Shown: positions 10,555 through 22,644, counted from the stretch's first letter. The stretch: DNA of 64,000 nt from Agelas oroides (GCA_949130485.1 OX422185.1:5033928-5097927); one strand, 5' to 3'. Program-made: numbers and translations. Notes: generated by a model from the letters alone, not told the origin.

Positions 10555-11125
10555 TAACCTCGTTGTGTGGACAATGATGGAGCGATGAAGGTACTCAGCT
10601 CTTCGCTTATGGGAATTATCCACGTATTTGTCCATTCCAGCTAAACACTGCAACATGTGACTGACATAATTTTTCCTTTTGAAGTTCACCAATCACCTCA
10701 AGCGAAGCAATTAATACTGTTGCCATCAAAGCGATATTGTTTCTGACTTTAAAATCACCCGTATGTGTTTCACAGGGAGTATAACCCTGCAGTGAGGCCT
10801 TTCAGCAGGTGAACAGAAGTTGACTGTAATTTTAGTGTAGCGGAGTAGTTTGCAGGGTTACCAAGGGAACTTAGTGCATATGCGCAAACAGTGTGTACCA
10901 GGCTCTCTTTCCTCCTCCCCCGTACAACAGTATGGGAGAGCATGGTCGGTGGCAGCCATGTTTCATACGGGAGAAGTCGACATGACTCATGGAGGTTAGT
11001 GCAACGGAGCAGATTTTACGGAAATCTCCAATTCCCAGATATTCTGGGGGAACTGATCATGTGCAAACAGTGTGTACCAGGCTCTTTTTTTTTCACCCAC
11101 GCATGAGAGCCTGGGAATGAGGCTA
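10555..11125. mobile_element. TAGCCTCG-family element with internal inversion
   Basis: The right end GAGAGCCTGGGAATGAGGCTA and the flanks GGGTTTTG / GGGTTTTA (7 of 8) mark the element. Compared with copies at 34950-35495, 39255-39801 and 53321-53890, the segment from the left inverted repeat to the GTCCACAC motif is flipped, so GTGTGGACAATGATGG now lies directly inside the left end. Unit 2 (18008-18578) has the same inversion. Confidence 0.7.
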
Positions 11126-11748
11126 GGGTTTTAGTCCCTTTAAACTCCCAACCCATACCTACTACAGAAAGAGCAGGACTACTCCCCAACCTAAAAGCTT
11201 TTTTTGTTACAGTTAAGATTAGAAGGGGCCGAACTCACTATAATGGAGGGCTTGGTACAGTTTTACTACTCCGAACTCAGTCTATAGGGGGCAATATCAA
11301 GTTCGAAGGGGCCGAACTCACTGTGATGGAGAGTATGGTACAGTTCGATAGTTAACTAAAACAACACTGGTAGCTACGTCACGTTCTTAGGATGTATGCT
11401 TATATAACACCCTAGCTTACGTCACATCCTAGCTCAGAACGTCTGTGTAACATTCTAAGCTACCAGGCTCTTTTTTCTCCACCAAATGGGGAGAGAGCCT
11501 GGAAGATCTGATAACGTGCCCTGTGATGTACTATGTGTGGTTTTTATAATCGAATTATTGCCCACGCAGTACATACTCAGTGTTATAAGTGCTACACAGC
11601 CCTTGTAGTTCTGGATGTCGCTGAGACTACAGATCGGGACAAAACAGTTTTTACTTGCATCCATCGTGTGAAAAACATTCCAGACATTCTCTATACAACT
11701 CTGTCAGCAACCCTCCCTCCAATGAAGGATTGGGGAAGATAGTTTGTA
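11126..11748. other. Spacer with GGGGCCGAACTCAC repeats and a partial element
   Basis: Around 11220-11355 a segment absent from the paralog at 35.5 kb contains GAAGGGGCCGAACTCACT twice. 11480-11740 matches one end of the long-TIR family at 1205 and 49471. No gene is supported. Confidence 0.5.
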
Positions 11749-11810
11749 GACCCAGTTAAACTAGGTCTTCCTAAAATTTTCCTGATTTTGTCACAATGCT
11801 CACACCACTA
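11749..11810 (-). pseudogene. Decayed snRNA-like RNA unit (11.8 kb)
   Basis: The hairpin (GACCTAGTTTAACTGGGTC) is intact but the Sm site reads AATTTTAGG and the TATA box is missing; the sequence passes straight from CAGGGTA to CAGCTG. With both the TATA box and the Sm site damaged it is unlikely to make a stable RNA. The PSE-like block and a perfect CRE (11869-11876) remain. An equally decayed copy is at 19558-19620. Confidence 0.6.
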
Positions 11811-11834
11811 ACCAGAAATCAGTCACCCAGCTGT

Positions 11835-11948
11835 ACCCTGGTTTGTTCCTAACACTTGTGGGTTTGTGTGACGTCATATAGCATGGTAGTGTGTCATATT
11901 CATTGACAGTTTATTAGTATTCATTGACAATATGTGAGCTGTGAATCT
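11835..11948 (-). promoter_or_regulatory. snRNA-type promoter lacking TATA
   Basis: The CCCACAAGTGTTAGGAACAA block, the CRE TGACGTCA and ATGAATA motifs are present, but no TATATAA. The duplication junction (11890/11891) falls inside this promoter. Confidence 0.5.
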
Positions 11949-11988
11949 GCTCATACAATGTGCACCAACCCTAGTTCCCAGGCTCACC

Positions 11989-12046
11989 TAGCCTCGTACC
12001 CAGGCTCCTCCCTGCTTTTCTGCATGAGAGCCTGGGTATGAGGCTA
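11989..12046. mobile_element. 58-bp TAGCCTCG mini-element (unit 2 copy)
   Basis: Identical to 3454-3511, with the same GGCTCACC target duplication. Confidence 0.8.
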
Positions 12047-13207
12047 GGCTCACCCACTCTGGAGCCTGAATATTCCCAGGCAGGGAGACCTACCTTGGTA
12101 TCTTGTGAGCATGATGTGATCGGAAAAGGGTTATACATTTGCAAAACAAAAGGCAACATTTTGTGGACTGTTCAACCAGCTATACGTTCAATGCTTGGTG
12201 TGTAGAATATTTGCCTCCACTAGCTGGATATGTGTAGTCAGTTGCTCAGTACTTTTGCTCTTTTTGATGCTCTGAGCCTCCATGCTTTCTACCACCATTC
12301 TACCTTTGGTGTCGCTCACATGAGGAAAAACACTAGGCTCTCCCTGCCTTCACAATTGCCATGTTTGCGTGCCAGACCACCATTGGTATAAATAGTGTAG
12401 AACTCAACCATTCTTTTACTCTTTGATTAGCGTTCACAACTAGGGTACATGCAAGCAGAAAGCCTGCCAAAACCGTGACATACATTTGAAATTACACGTG
12501 GGAGTGAGACTGCAACACGACTACCAAGCCTCGAGCATCACTACACTTAGGTCACGCCTCTTAGTATGTCACGCCTCCTACACCCAACCATTACGATTAC
12601 CAAGCGATTACCAAGCCTTGCTCCGCTTCACTGCGGTCGGCAATAATACACAATAACAGAAGGGTGGTGAAAAATAGGCCGGAGATCATCATCACAATGG
12701 TACAATGCATACACACACATGTACACACACATACACACACACACACACACATCCACAGATTACAGTGCCACCCTGCGACAGCCTCACTTATGCTGTCTTG
12801 CCCCTTACCCACATCCTTAACCTCCCTCACCTGATTTTTTTCCCTTTCTACTCTGCAACAGTCTCCCTTACAACACCTGCAGCTTCAGGGAGGGATTTGG
12901 GAATCTGCCATTCTGACTCAGAGACCGCAGGGTTGTACTCTACTGGGGTAAAATGGAAGCAGAGGGGAGGTAGTACGTGTGACTCATGGGGACTTCAAAA
13001 TGTGTAAAAAAAAATACACTAAAATTTATGTTAGGGAAACAATTAGAAAAGCTACACACAGTATATGACAGAAAAGAGGCAATGCAAAGTTCCAAACATT
13101 TGTGAACTAGTTCATGAACAGTTTTAGTGAGCAAATAGTTCAGAACTGTTTGTGGACTAACAAATGTTCAACTATATGTACCGTACGTTCATGAACATTT
13201 GTTACAA

Positions 13208-13857
13208 CCCTTTACCGACCAAAGACGCGTATACGTGTCATGCATAATTCACCGCTGAATGACCAATGACGCATATACGTGTCATGGGTACTTTGGTATG
13301 TTGTACGCGAGTTTCCGTCGACTGTAGCGATTTATTAGGGACTATCTACGCTATTAATCATATTCATTGCACCCACCAGAAGCTAAACGTGCACAATGGA
13401 ATTGCAAATAGACAACATACGAGCCGGAAGTTGAACATTATGGGGTGTAAGACTCTAGCAATCGACAGGGCCGAGTTCATTGTGACCGATCTCGAGAAGT
13501 ACACAAGCTATGAAGATGAAATAAACAGCAGCGTAGAGCTAAAAGAAAGCTCTAACTTCCATGCAGATTTCAATTGTACTGCCAAGTTATAAGTACTGGA
13601 ACAGATCGAAAGTCGCGACTTCCGGTATCACAACTTCCGGTTTATTTCACAGCTTCTGCTTTAGCGATAAGCTTCAAAACTACAGTGAAGCTGGGCAAAG
13701 CATAAGGTACTCCATTGCTTTTTACCAGAAGTTTGTAGCTGTTTTACAACTGGAGATATAATACGGAATACGTAACACGTTCTCTGAACCGTTTCGCTCA
13801 TAATTATTATGGTTTTCTACGTTAACATTGCAATCACGCGTTACGGTCGGTAAAGAG
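13208..13857. mobile_element. MITE with CCCTTTACCGACC ends (unit 2 copy)
   Basis: Copy of 4673-5322 with only a few base changes; the same 44-bp periodic left end is present. Confidence 0.6.
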
Positions 13858-14000
13858 AGCAGACCACCGTACTGGTTGACCTGAAATGAGCAGAGCTGGT
13901 AACAGTAGTGGGATGCCGTCTCCTTCAGCAGAACAGTACAGTGGTTTTACTGCTATGAAACGTTTACAACATAATTCATGAGGTTGGCAAACTATGTTGA

Positions 14001-14873
14001 TTAGTGCTGCTACTCATAGTACTAGCCATCTGGTTAGCCTTCCCCACCAGTTTTAGTGCTGCTACTCATAGTACTAGCCTCTGGTTAGCCTTCCCCACCA
14101 GTTTTAGTGCTGCTACTCATAGTACTAGCCTCTGGTTAACCTTCCCCACCAGTTTTAGTGCTGCTACTCATAGTACTAGCCTCTGGTTAACCTTCCCCAC
14201 CAGTTTTAGTGCTGCTACTCATAGTACCAGCCTCTGGTTAGCCTTCCCCACCAGTTTTAGTGCTGCTACTCATAGTACTAGCCTCTGGTTAGCCTTCCCC
14301 ACCAGTTTTAGTGCTGCTACTCATAGTACTAGCCTCTGGTTAACCTTCCCCACCAGTTTTAGTGCTGCTACTCATAGTACCAGCCTCTGGTTAGCCTTCC
14401 CCACCAGTTTTAGTGCTGCTACTCATAGTACCAGCCTCTGGTTAGCCTTCCCCACCAGTTTTAGTGCTGCTACTCATAGTACTAGCCTCTGGTTAGCCTT
14501 CCCCACCAGTTTTAGTGTTGCTACTCATAGTACCAGCCTCTGGTTAACCTTCCCCACCAGTTTTAGTGCTGCTACTCATAGTACTAGCCATCTGGTTAGC
14601 CTTCCCCACCAGTTTTAGTGCTGCTACTCATAGTACTAGCCTCTGGTTAGCCTTCCCCACCAGTTTTAGTGCTGCTACTCATAGTACTAGCCTCTGGTTA
14701 GCCTTCCCCACCAGTTTTAGTGTTGCTACTCATAGTACTAGCCTCTGGTTAGCCTTCCCCACCAGTTTTAGTGCTGCTACTCATAGTACCAGCCTCTGGT
14801 TAACCTTCCCCACCAGTTTTAGTGCTGCTACTCATAGTACTAGCCATCTGGTTAGCCTACCCCACCAGTTTAA
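14001..14873. repeat. 51-bp minisatellite, about 17 units
   Basis: Same unit as 5466-6697 but about seven units fewer. The order of variant units (AACC or AGCC, GCTGCT or GTTGCT, CATCTGG) differs from unit 1, showing gains and losses since the duplication. Confidence 0.95.
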
Positions 14874-14966
14874 AGCAAGGGAAAGCTCTAAAAACGTGGC
14901 CACACTGTGCTCAGCAGCCCAATTACACAGAACCACACCTACCAGAAATGCACTGAAAACCTCTTA

Positions 14967-15627
14967 TTAGTATAATTAACAGCATGGTTTCGAGTGCAAT
15001 TTGGGATTAATAGCTCGAGTGAATGGCTGTTAATTGCACGAGGTGAAAGCCGAGTGCAATTATGCCATTCATGAGTGCTATTAATCCCAAATTACACGAG
15101 AAAACATGCTGTTACTTGTTAATCATATACTCTGCCTAGTTTACAGTATGCTATAATAAGTATGAGTATGTATGTGATGTGGTGGTTTATAGTATACAAG
15201 TTTACAGTAAACGGTATACCTGCGGCTCGTGAAAATACGACCGCACACTCGTGCAATATCCAGCCATATTGCCCTCTCACCCATCAAATAATATATATGT
15301 ATGTGATGTGGTGGTTTATAGTATACAAGTTTACAGTAAACGGTATAGTTTACACCAAATTGTTGTCACTTACAAGTTACAAGTTTACATTATGTTAATA
15401 TAGTTTACAGCAAATTGTTGTCGCTTACAAGTTACAAGTTTACATTATGTTAATATAGTTTACAGCAAATTGCTACTGACCAATCAGTGAGCGATTACAC
15501 CTTGCACGGGTTTTGTATTTTTTGTATTTTTTGTCCAATCAGAATCTTTCCTACCTGTGCAATTACAAAAATAATTGCACACCTTTCTATGGGAGTAAAT
15601 GTATTGACACTAAATAAGTATATGATT
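14967..15627. mobile_element. 530-bp hairpin element, single copy with extra segment
   Basis: Matches the second copy in unit 1 (TAATAGCTCGAGTGAATGG), so one of the tandem pair was lost. A roughly 90-bp segment near 15219-15310 (starting CCTGCGGCTCGTGAAAATAC, then a repeat of TATGTATGTGATGTGGTGG) is not found in the other copies. Confidence 0.7.
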
Positions 15628-16261
15628 ATAGCTACAATTATACTAGTAATCCATCCCATAGTTCAAATAACATGTGGGTACAAAATAAAGACTAAGAGCT
15701 CCTGATATACATAACATGAATCAGCAAACTCCCCAGGGGTATATTAGTTAGCAAGTGCTATTGAACAGTAATGGTCTACCAATTACCGACCGCATCTCTG
15801 TTTTTACTTTTCTGGTTTGAGACAAAGAATTTGAGACAAAGACTAATAGGCAGGTCATTATCGGTCTAAGAACACAGCAGAGACAGAGCTTGAACATTGT
15901 TAGTGGGTGGATACAACATAAGGTACAATCTTATGGTTTATGTATCTAGCGCCCCTCCCCTCTTGTCACATTGTAATGTTCCCAACTTGTGATATACAAC
16001 ATGAAATTCTCACAGAATTATTGAAGAAGACATGAAATATTTCAAGACCATATGATCCAGAAACTGAATTTCATGTGGTCATTAAATACTTCACACTTTG
16101 TTCAACTAGTTTTGTTATGTTATATTTCGTGTACAAACACTTGACGCAAGTTTTCACATTTCCATATGAAGGAAGTGAAATGCACTGAACAGTAAGTGAC
16201 AGCACATGCATCACGTGCTTATAGGTGAGATGTGCTGAACAAGTGGGCACAAGTACATATA

Positions 16262-16335
16262 GACCCAGTACAGAACCAGGTCTTCCAAAAATTTTTAAGT
16301 ATACCAAACAGCAAGATGCATATGACTCCAGCAGA
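16262..16335 (-). ncRNA. Sm-class snRNA-like RNA gene (unit 16.3 kb)
   Basis: Duplicate of the 8.9-kb unit: Sm site at 16293-16285, hairpin at 16282-16262 and TATA 65 nt upstream. The transcribed part is unchanged from the first copy, so both copies could be expressed. Confidence 0.6.
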
Positions 16336-16358
16336 ACAACATACATTGTAGCAGCTGT

Positions 16359-16446
16359 CCTTATATACCCAGGCTTGTTTCCAACACTTGTGGGTTTTGT
16401 GAAATATTCATTGACAGTTTTCAAGCTATTCATTGAGCTGTGAATA
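16359..16446 (-). promoter_or_regulatory. snRNA-type promoter (unit 16.3 kb)
   Basis: TATATAAGG at 16367-16359, then the conserved ACAAGTGTTGGAAACAAGC block and two ATGAATA motifs, as in the 8.9-kb unit. Confidence 0.55.
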
Positions 16447-16596
16447 CTAGGAATGCTAGATAAATCTGTGTTGCAGTGACACTGCATGTGTGTGAGTTAG
16501 TGAAGTTGAAAAATAGGTGGGAATCGTACTTGTCTATTATAATCTCTTATAAGCAATTGAGGATATAGTGCGTCATAATTTAGTTCTATACTGAGT

Positions 16597-17510
16597 ATAT
16601 ATGTTCCGCGCAATCTGAGAATTTGCGCAATCTCGAGATTGCGTTGCGCATTCTCAGAATCCCGAGATTGCGTTCTAACCTCGAGATTGCACAGGCAATC
16701 TGGAGATTGCGTAACACATGTGCGCAATCTGGAGATTGCGTAACACATGTGCACAATCTGGAGATTGCATAATACGTGTGTGCAATCTGGAGATTGCGTA
16801 ACACGTGTGCGCAATCTACGAACTTTGCCTGTACGCCCGACAGTGAGTGATCTACTGTGTAGCTCGCAGGATGGAAGACATCCTTGATAAGCGGCGTCTA
16901 CCTCCATAGGAGGCATACTGCGATCTGGAAGAGGTGGTAATGCTGTGTATTGATGAGCAACAGAAGAGAAGGTCGCGTTCGAAGTTTGCCTGTCGATCGT
17001 AGTTGGCCACAGTCAGCTTATATGCCACACGCTACTGGTTCAATCGAGTGTATACTATCTAATTGTGTCAGCGACAGTTGAAACGTACCTTCGCTGAAAC
17101 TGTCAGCCATCTTTTGCGTGTATTATTGGTCATTTTCAGGTACACAGCGGGTACCCGCGTTTCCACCATTGTAGCTGAGTAAGGCAGGTTTGTTTTCAAC
17201 CAAGCTAAGCCAAACTATCATTGCCTGAACTCTGCTATTTTACAAGATATAACGCAAATTATGAATCAACACTACACAAAGTCGCCATTTTTTAGTAGCT
17301 TCTCGAGATGGTTTCTGCACATGCGCGTTGGGGTAAAAGAGATTGCGCACTATACTTGCGCAATCTCGAGTTAGCGCAATGTAGTGCGCAATCTCGAGAT
17401 TGCGCAAGTATAGTGCGCAATCTCGAGATTAGAACGCAATCTCGGGATTCTGAGAATGCGCAACGCAATCTTGAGATTGCGCAAATTCTCAGATTGCGCG
17501 GAACATATAT
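16597..17510. mobile_element. Palindrome-array element (unit 2 copy)
   Basis: Copy of 9180-10093. Several of the GCAATCTGGAGATTGC palindromes at the left end have acquired T-for-C changes (GTGCACAATCTGGAGATTGC), whereas the interior is almost unchanged. Confidence 0.7.
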
Positions 17511-17562
17511 GTACATGCAACACGTAGCAACCGCAATCACTCGTTGATTTTTCAGTTTCACC

Positions 17563-17705
<143 letters not shown>

Positions 17706-18007
17706 CAACTGCGATCACTCATGTCAATTTTGAAAGACAGCTGCACAGAGACAACCTGGATAAGACCAGCCAGCTGACTGCATTTTGTGAAGGAGTTATC
17801 TCACAGCCACCCAGTGGAGCTGATGAGGCCTGGTATTGGCTGCAACACATCCTGCACAGAGCATGACTTTGCATAACAGGTTATTTTTCAGGGAGATGTG
17901 GTTCATTGATTGCTCATGCTAAATACAGCTATAGTTCATTTAGGTTGTTCAAACTTCTAGTCATTGGAAAAGTACTCCTTCCGATCAAGGCAAGACTATG
18001 GGTTTTG

Positions 18008-18578
18008 TAACCTCGTTGTGTGGACAATGATGGAGCGATGAAGGTACTCAGCTCTTCGCTTACGGGAATTATCCACGTATTTGTCCATTCCAGCTAAACA
18101 CTGCAACATGTGACTGACATAATTTTTCCTTTTGAAGTTCACCAATCACCTCAAGCGAAGCAATTAATACTGTTGCCATCAAAGCGATATTGTTTCTGAC
18201 TTTAAAATCACCCGTATGTGTTTCACAGGGAGTATAACCCTGCAGTGAGGCCTTTCAGCAGGTGAACAGAAGTTGACTGTAATTTTAGTGTAGCGGAGTA
18301 GTTTGCAGGGTTACCAAGGGAACTTAGTGCATATGCGCAAACAGTGTGTACCAGGCTCTCTTTCCTCCTCTCCCGTACAACAGTATGGGAGAGCATGGTC
18401 GGTGGCAGCCATGTTTCATACGGGAGAAGTCGACATGACTCATGGAGGTTAGTGCAACGGAGCAGATTTTACGGAAATCTCCAATTCCCAGATATTCTGG
18501 GGGAACTGAGCATGTGCAAACAGTGTGTACCAGGCTCTTTTTTTTTCACCCACGCATGAGAGCCTGGGAATGAGGCTA
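18008..18578. mobile_element. TAGCCTCG-family element with internal inversion (unit 2)
   Basis: Copy of 10555-11125 carrying the same inverted interior. Confidence 0.7.
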
Positions 18579-19067
18579 GGGTTTTAGTCCCTTTAAACTC
18601 CCAACCCATACCTACTACAGAAAGAGCAGGACTACTCCCCAACCTAAAAGCTTTTTTTGTTACAGTTAAGATTAGAAGGGGCCGAACTCACTATAATGGA
18701 GGGCTTGGTACAGTTTTACTACTCCGAACTCAGTCTATAGGGGGCACTATCAAGTTCGAAGGGGCCGAACTCACTGTGATGGAGAGTATGGTACAGTTCG
18801 ATAGTTAACTAAAACAACACTGGTAGCTACGTCACGTTCTTAGGATGTATGCTTATATAACACCCTAGCTTACGTCACATCCTAGCTCAGAACGTCTGTG
18901 TAACATTCTAAGCTACCAGGCTCTTTTTTCTCCACCAACACATGAGAGCCTGGGAATGAGGCTATGGGTTTTGGTCCTGACATAATGGCATACACAGTCT
19001 GGTTTTTGTTACTAACTGTATGCCATACATACAAAGGAAGCTCCTATTTCAGGAAAATAGGGCAAAT

Positions 19068-19232
19068 GAAACCACAGTAAAAGACTACTTAACTACATTT
19101 AATAACCCTTTAACCACTGATGACAAGTATACTAAAACCACAGTAAAAGACTACTTAACTACATTTAATAACCCTTTAACCACTGATGACAAGTATACTA
19201 AAACCACAGTAAAAGACTACTTAACTACATCT
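19068..19232. repeat. 66-bp tandem repeat, about 2.4 units
   Basis: The unit starts ACCACAGTAAAAGACTACTT and contains ACCCTTTAACCACTGATGAC. It lies in the 356-bp segment present only in unit 2, and a single relic (ACTTAACTACATTCAAATCTTG) is in the paralog at 36020. Confidence 0.9.
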
Positions 19233-19557
19233 ACATCTTGATAGAGCTAGAAAATACAAAATGTTAGCCTCGTACCCAGCCTCCCCCCAGAAAAATGGGG
19301 AGAGAGCCTGGAAGATCTGATAACGTGCCCTGTGATGTACTATGTGTGGTTTTGATAATCGAATTATTGCCCACGCAGTACATACTCAGTGTTATAAGTG
19401 CTACACAGCCCTTGTAGTTCTGGATGTCGCTGAGACTACAGATCGGGACAAAACAGTTTGTACTTGCATCAGTCACGTGAAAAACATTCCAGACATTCTC
19501 TATACAACTCTGTCAGCAACCCTCCCTCCAATGAAGGATTGGGGAAGATAGTTTGTA

Positions 19558-19760
19558 GACCCAGTTAAACTAGGTCTTCCTAAAATTTTCCTGATTTTGT
19601 CACAATGCTCACACCACTAACCAGAAATCAGTCACCCAGCTGTACCCTGGTTTGTTCCTAACACTTGTGGGTTTGTGTGACGTCGTATAGCATGGTAGTG
19701 TGTCATATTCATTGACAGTTTATTAGTATTCATTGACAATATGTGAGCTGTGAATCTGCT
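19558..19760 (-). pseudogene. Decayed snRNA-like unit with promoter (19.6 kb)
   Basis: Copy of the 11.8-kb unit: hairpin at 19576-19558, mutated Sm site AATTTTAGG, no TATA box, PSE-like block at about 19650-19675. The CRE has also changed to TGACGTCG. Confidence 0.55.
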
Positions 19761-20350
19761 CATACAATGCGTACCAACCCTTGTTTCCAGGCTCACCTAG
19801 CCTCGTACCCAGGCTCCTCCCCGCTTTTCTGCATGGGGAGGTGCCTGGGTGTGAGTGTAGGCTCACCCACTCTGGAGCCTGAACATGCCCAGGCAGAGAC
19901 ACCAAGCTTGGTATCTTTTGTCATGTGAGCATGATGTTATTGGAAAAGGGTTATACATTTGCAAAACAAAAGGGCAACATTTTGTGCACTGTTCAACCAG
20001 CTATACGTTCAACGCTTGGCGCATAGAATATTTGCCTCCACTAGCTAGATATGTGTAGTCAGTTGCTCAGTACTTTTGCCCTTTTTGATGCTCTGAGCCT
20101 CCATGCTTTCTACCACCATTCTACCTTCGGTGTCGCTCACATGAGGAAAAATACTAGGCTCTCCCTGCCTTCACAATTGCCATGTTTGCGTGCCAGAGCA
20201 CCATTAGTGTAGACCTCAACCATTTTTTTACTCTTTGATTAGCATTCACAACTAGGGTACATACTTGCAGAAAGCCTCGCACATGAAGCAGAGGGCCAAA
20301 AGCATGACAGAAGGGTGGTGAAAAATAGGCCGGAGATCATCATCACAACG
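19701..20350. repeat. Diverged partial third unit
   Basis: Homologous to 3356-4160 but with many substitutions and small indels, so it is older than the unit 1/unit 2 duplication. It includes a diverged copy of the mini-element (19798-19859) and ends near GGCCGGAGATCATCATCACA, before a short (CA)n. Confidence 0.8.
19798..19859. mobile_element. 62-bp TAGCCTCG mini-element
   Basis: Diverged copy of 3454-3511 still flanked by GGCTCACC. Confidence 0.7.
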
Positions 20351-20393
20351 GTACAATGCACACCCACACACAAACTCAATGCACACCCACACA

Positions 20394-20424
<31 letters not shown>

Positions 20425-20464
20425 TGTAAAGCAAGGAGAGTATATGTGTATTTGCAGATATGTA

Positions 20465-20554
20465 GACCTAGTCATACTAAGTCTTCCAAAAATTTTTTTT
20501 TCCAATTCGGAAATAATACCTGCCAATAAACGCACAGGTAGTCCTGATTGCCTA
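20465..20554 (-). ncRNA. Sm-class snRNA-like / candidate SL RNA gene (unit 20.5 kb)
   Basis: Sm site AATTTTTGG (20494-20486) inside a T/A-rich run, hairpin GACTTAGT-ATG-ACTAGGTC (20483-20465, 8 bp). TATA box 83 nt upstream, longer than in most units. The variable part contains TTGGCAG followed by GTATTA (exon end at about 20520), and TACCTG upstream can pair with CAGGTA across that site, which is how spliced-leader RNAs hold their donor in stem I. This is the best spliced-leader-like unit. A (CA)n tract ends 50 bp downstream. Confidence 0.6.
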
Positions 20555-20577
20555 AGTAGTAATATACCACTGTAGCC

Positions 20578-20683
20578 TTTATATACTCCAGCCTGTTCGT
20601 AACAATTATGGGTTTTGTAGAACACATATTCATTGACAGTTTGGCTTATTCATTGACAGTTGATGAGCTGTGAATCTAGTTAT
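20578..20683 (-). promoter_or_regulatory. snRNA-type promoter (unit 20.5 kb)
   Basis: TATATAAA at 20585-20578, a diverged proximal block (CCCATAATTGTTACGAACAG) and two ATGAATA motifs, with no CRE. It matches the promoter at 58875-58973 almost exactly. Confidence 0.55.
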
Positions 20684-21119
20684 GCATGTTGCTGGGAGAC
20701 TTGGGAGTTGGCAGTCATTGGTCTACGGAACGGACCAGAACAGAACATAACAGCTCTGTCACAATATTTCACGAAACGGAGTTGGTTCCTACTGTACTAC
20801 TTGCATGACTGGCGTGCTATTATTGCAAATACCGCCTTGTGTAGCCTCGTTCCCAGGCTCTCCCCTCGCCCCGACGAAAATAAAAACGGAGGGGGAGAGC
20901 CTGGGACCGATTTGCACGTGATATCGTGGCATGTAGACGTCACAGCAATAATTACAAGAGTTGTGACGCAATTATGCAGCCACGTGAGTGGCTGACTCGA
21001 ACAGCTACGATATACTACTGAAACAAGTGAGCTGTGACTGCGTCGATGAGACCTCGGCATGGGTCAAACAGCAGCGACGGTGGAGAAGTACCCAGTACAT
21101 AGGAAAAACTATATGTGTA

Positions 21120-21300
21120 AATAATATTGAAGTTACAGTAAACACTTGCACATGTACACGTGTTTATAGTGATAGCAACAAAGGACCAATCAGGTGGGAT
21201 ATATAAGTTATAGCACAGGTGGCCAGGGATTTATGGCTGTAGTAAACAAACCTTGTCTTCGGGCTATGCCCTCCAACTTGGTCTGTTTACTAGGCCTAGT
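21120..21300 (+). mobile_element. Repeat with CCAAT and TATA-like boxes and a hairpin
   Basis: GGACCAATCAGGTGGGATAT is followed directly by ATAAG, and 40 bp later GTAAACAAACC pairs with GGTCTGTTTAC around GGGCTATGCCC. The CCAAT/TATA spacing resembles a Pol II promoter, but similar sequence recurs at 59340-59510 and inverted at 7970-8060, so it is more likely part of a dispersed repeat. Confidence 0.4.
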
Positions 21301-21954
21301 TGTATGGTGTAAACGTAAGCTCTACTCAGTAGTCTCATCATGCATGCTACTTGTCTTTTGTTTCTCCGGCAGATGCAGGCATGCAATACCAGGCAGGGTT
21401 CTCGCTAGAAATCTACTTCCAAATGGTGCACAGTACAATAGGCACATCCTCTCTCCACACTGCTACTGAAATGTTAAGTGGGAAGCCAGGATAGTAACTA
21501 TAATGGGCAGGGTTTAGAAGTGATCCAAACGGTGCTCTTACCAAAATCCACCACATCCAAATGGTGCTGCAATTAACCATATTACCAATGCCCCACCCAC
21601 CCATTTAAGCCATAAAATGCCCCATCCATCTAAGCCATAAATGCCCCATCCCCATCTCCCTTTATGTTTTAACTTCACACTTTATGTATGTGTGAAATTT
21701 TGAACATCGATGTGCCAGCAGTGTTGGTGCTCCCCCACTCGACATACAACTTCTGAACATGCAGGTACAGATAAAGTCTGTCAGCTTTGCCAAATGGGGA
21801 ACCCGCAGCATCCTTCAATGGATCCACCCGAAGACGCACGTGTTCTAACAACCATAATACCTCAGGCATGCCTTAGACCTAAACAGCATGACAATAGGCA
21901 ACAGGCTAGACTTCTCACTGTGCATGAAGGAATATCTCTCCAATAATAATTCCT

Positions 21955-22640
21955 TGTCCCAGCCCCATTCCCATTTCCCAAAGTTAACCATAGGATACCC
22001 CCTTGGTGAAGAGATAATTGAGCCGGAGGCTGAGGTGGTGGATAGTGAGAGTATCCGCTCAGGCAATGTGCTTGTACAGTCAACCCACCCAGGCCCGCAA
22101 CCCCGTCCGCAGGGGATCTCCACCTAGCTACCACAGTGTATTTAATTGCGAGAGGAAGGACAGCTGTAGTCAAAAAGACCCCGTCTTTATCCATCTCCAC
22201 ATAGATACATGTGTATAAAGTATAAAGCCCTTATCCTAACACAGCCTGACCCAGCCCGTAGAGAAACCTACAGCATGCACACAGAGAGGTTTTAGTATCT
22301 GAGCTTACTGTTGTAACTAGGTCACAAGCAAGCCTTCCACAGCTTAGTCGAATACATCTTTACAACCCCCAGCCCCATTCCCATTTTCCAAAGTTAACCA
22401 TAGGATACCCCCTTGGTGAAGAGATAATTGAGCCGGAGGCTGAGGTGGTGGATAGTGAGAGTATCCGCTCAGGCAATGTGCTTGTACAGTCAACCCACCC
22501 AGGCCCGCAACCCCGTCCGCAGGGGATCTCCACCTAGCTACCACAGTGTATTTAATTGCGAGAGGAAGGACAGCTGTAGTCAAAAAGACCCCGTCTTTAT
22601 TCATCTCCACATAGATACATGTGTATAAAGTATAAAGCCC
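21955..22640. repeat. 270-bp direct duplication
   Basis: 21955-22225 and 22370-22640 are near-identical, separated by 145 bp of unrelated sequence. A frame of about 80 codons on the minus strand is open in both copies but resembles no family I know. Confidence 0.85.
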
Positions 22641-22644
22641 TCAT

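Larger units (their letters stand above)
3356..11890. repeat. Tandem segmental duplication, unit 1
   Basis: This 8535-bp block is repeated almost base for base from 11891. Bases 3361-5230 match 11896-13765 with only a few substitutions. Later parts differ by discrete indels: minisatellite copy number (about 24 versus 17), one extra copy of a 530-bp hairpin element, a palindrome at 7867-7990 missing from unit 2, (CA)n length, and a 356-bp segment present only in unit 2. Both junctions lie in the TATTCATTGACAG part of snRNA-like promoters, as expected for unequal exchange between them. Two alleles assembled in tandem would look the same. Confidence 0.9.

Noticed and set aside
21183..21205. Stand-alone Pol II promoter with CCAAT and TATA
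   Set aside because: The same block recurs at 59395 and inverted near 8000 within a dispersed repeat, with no gene following in any case.
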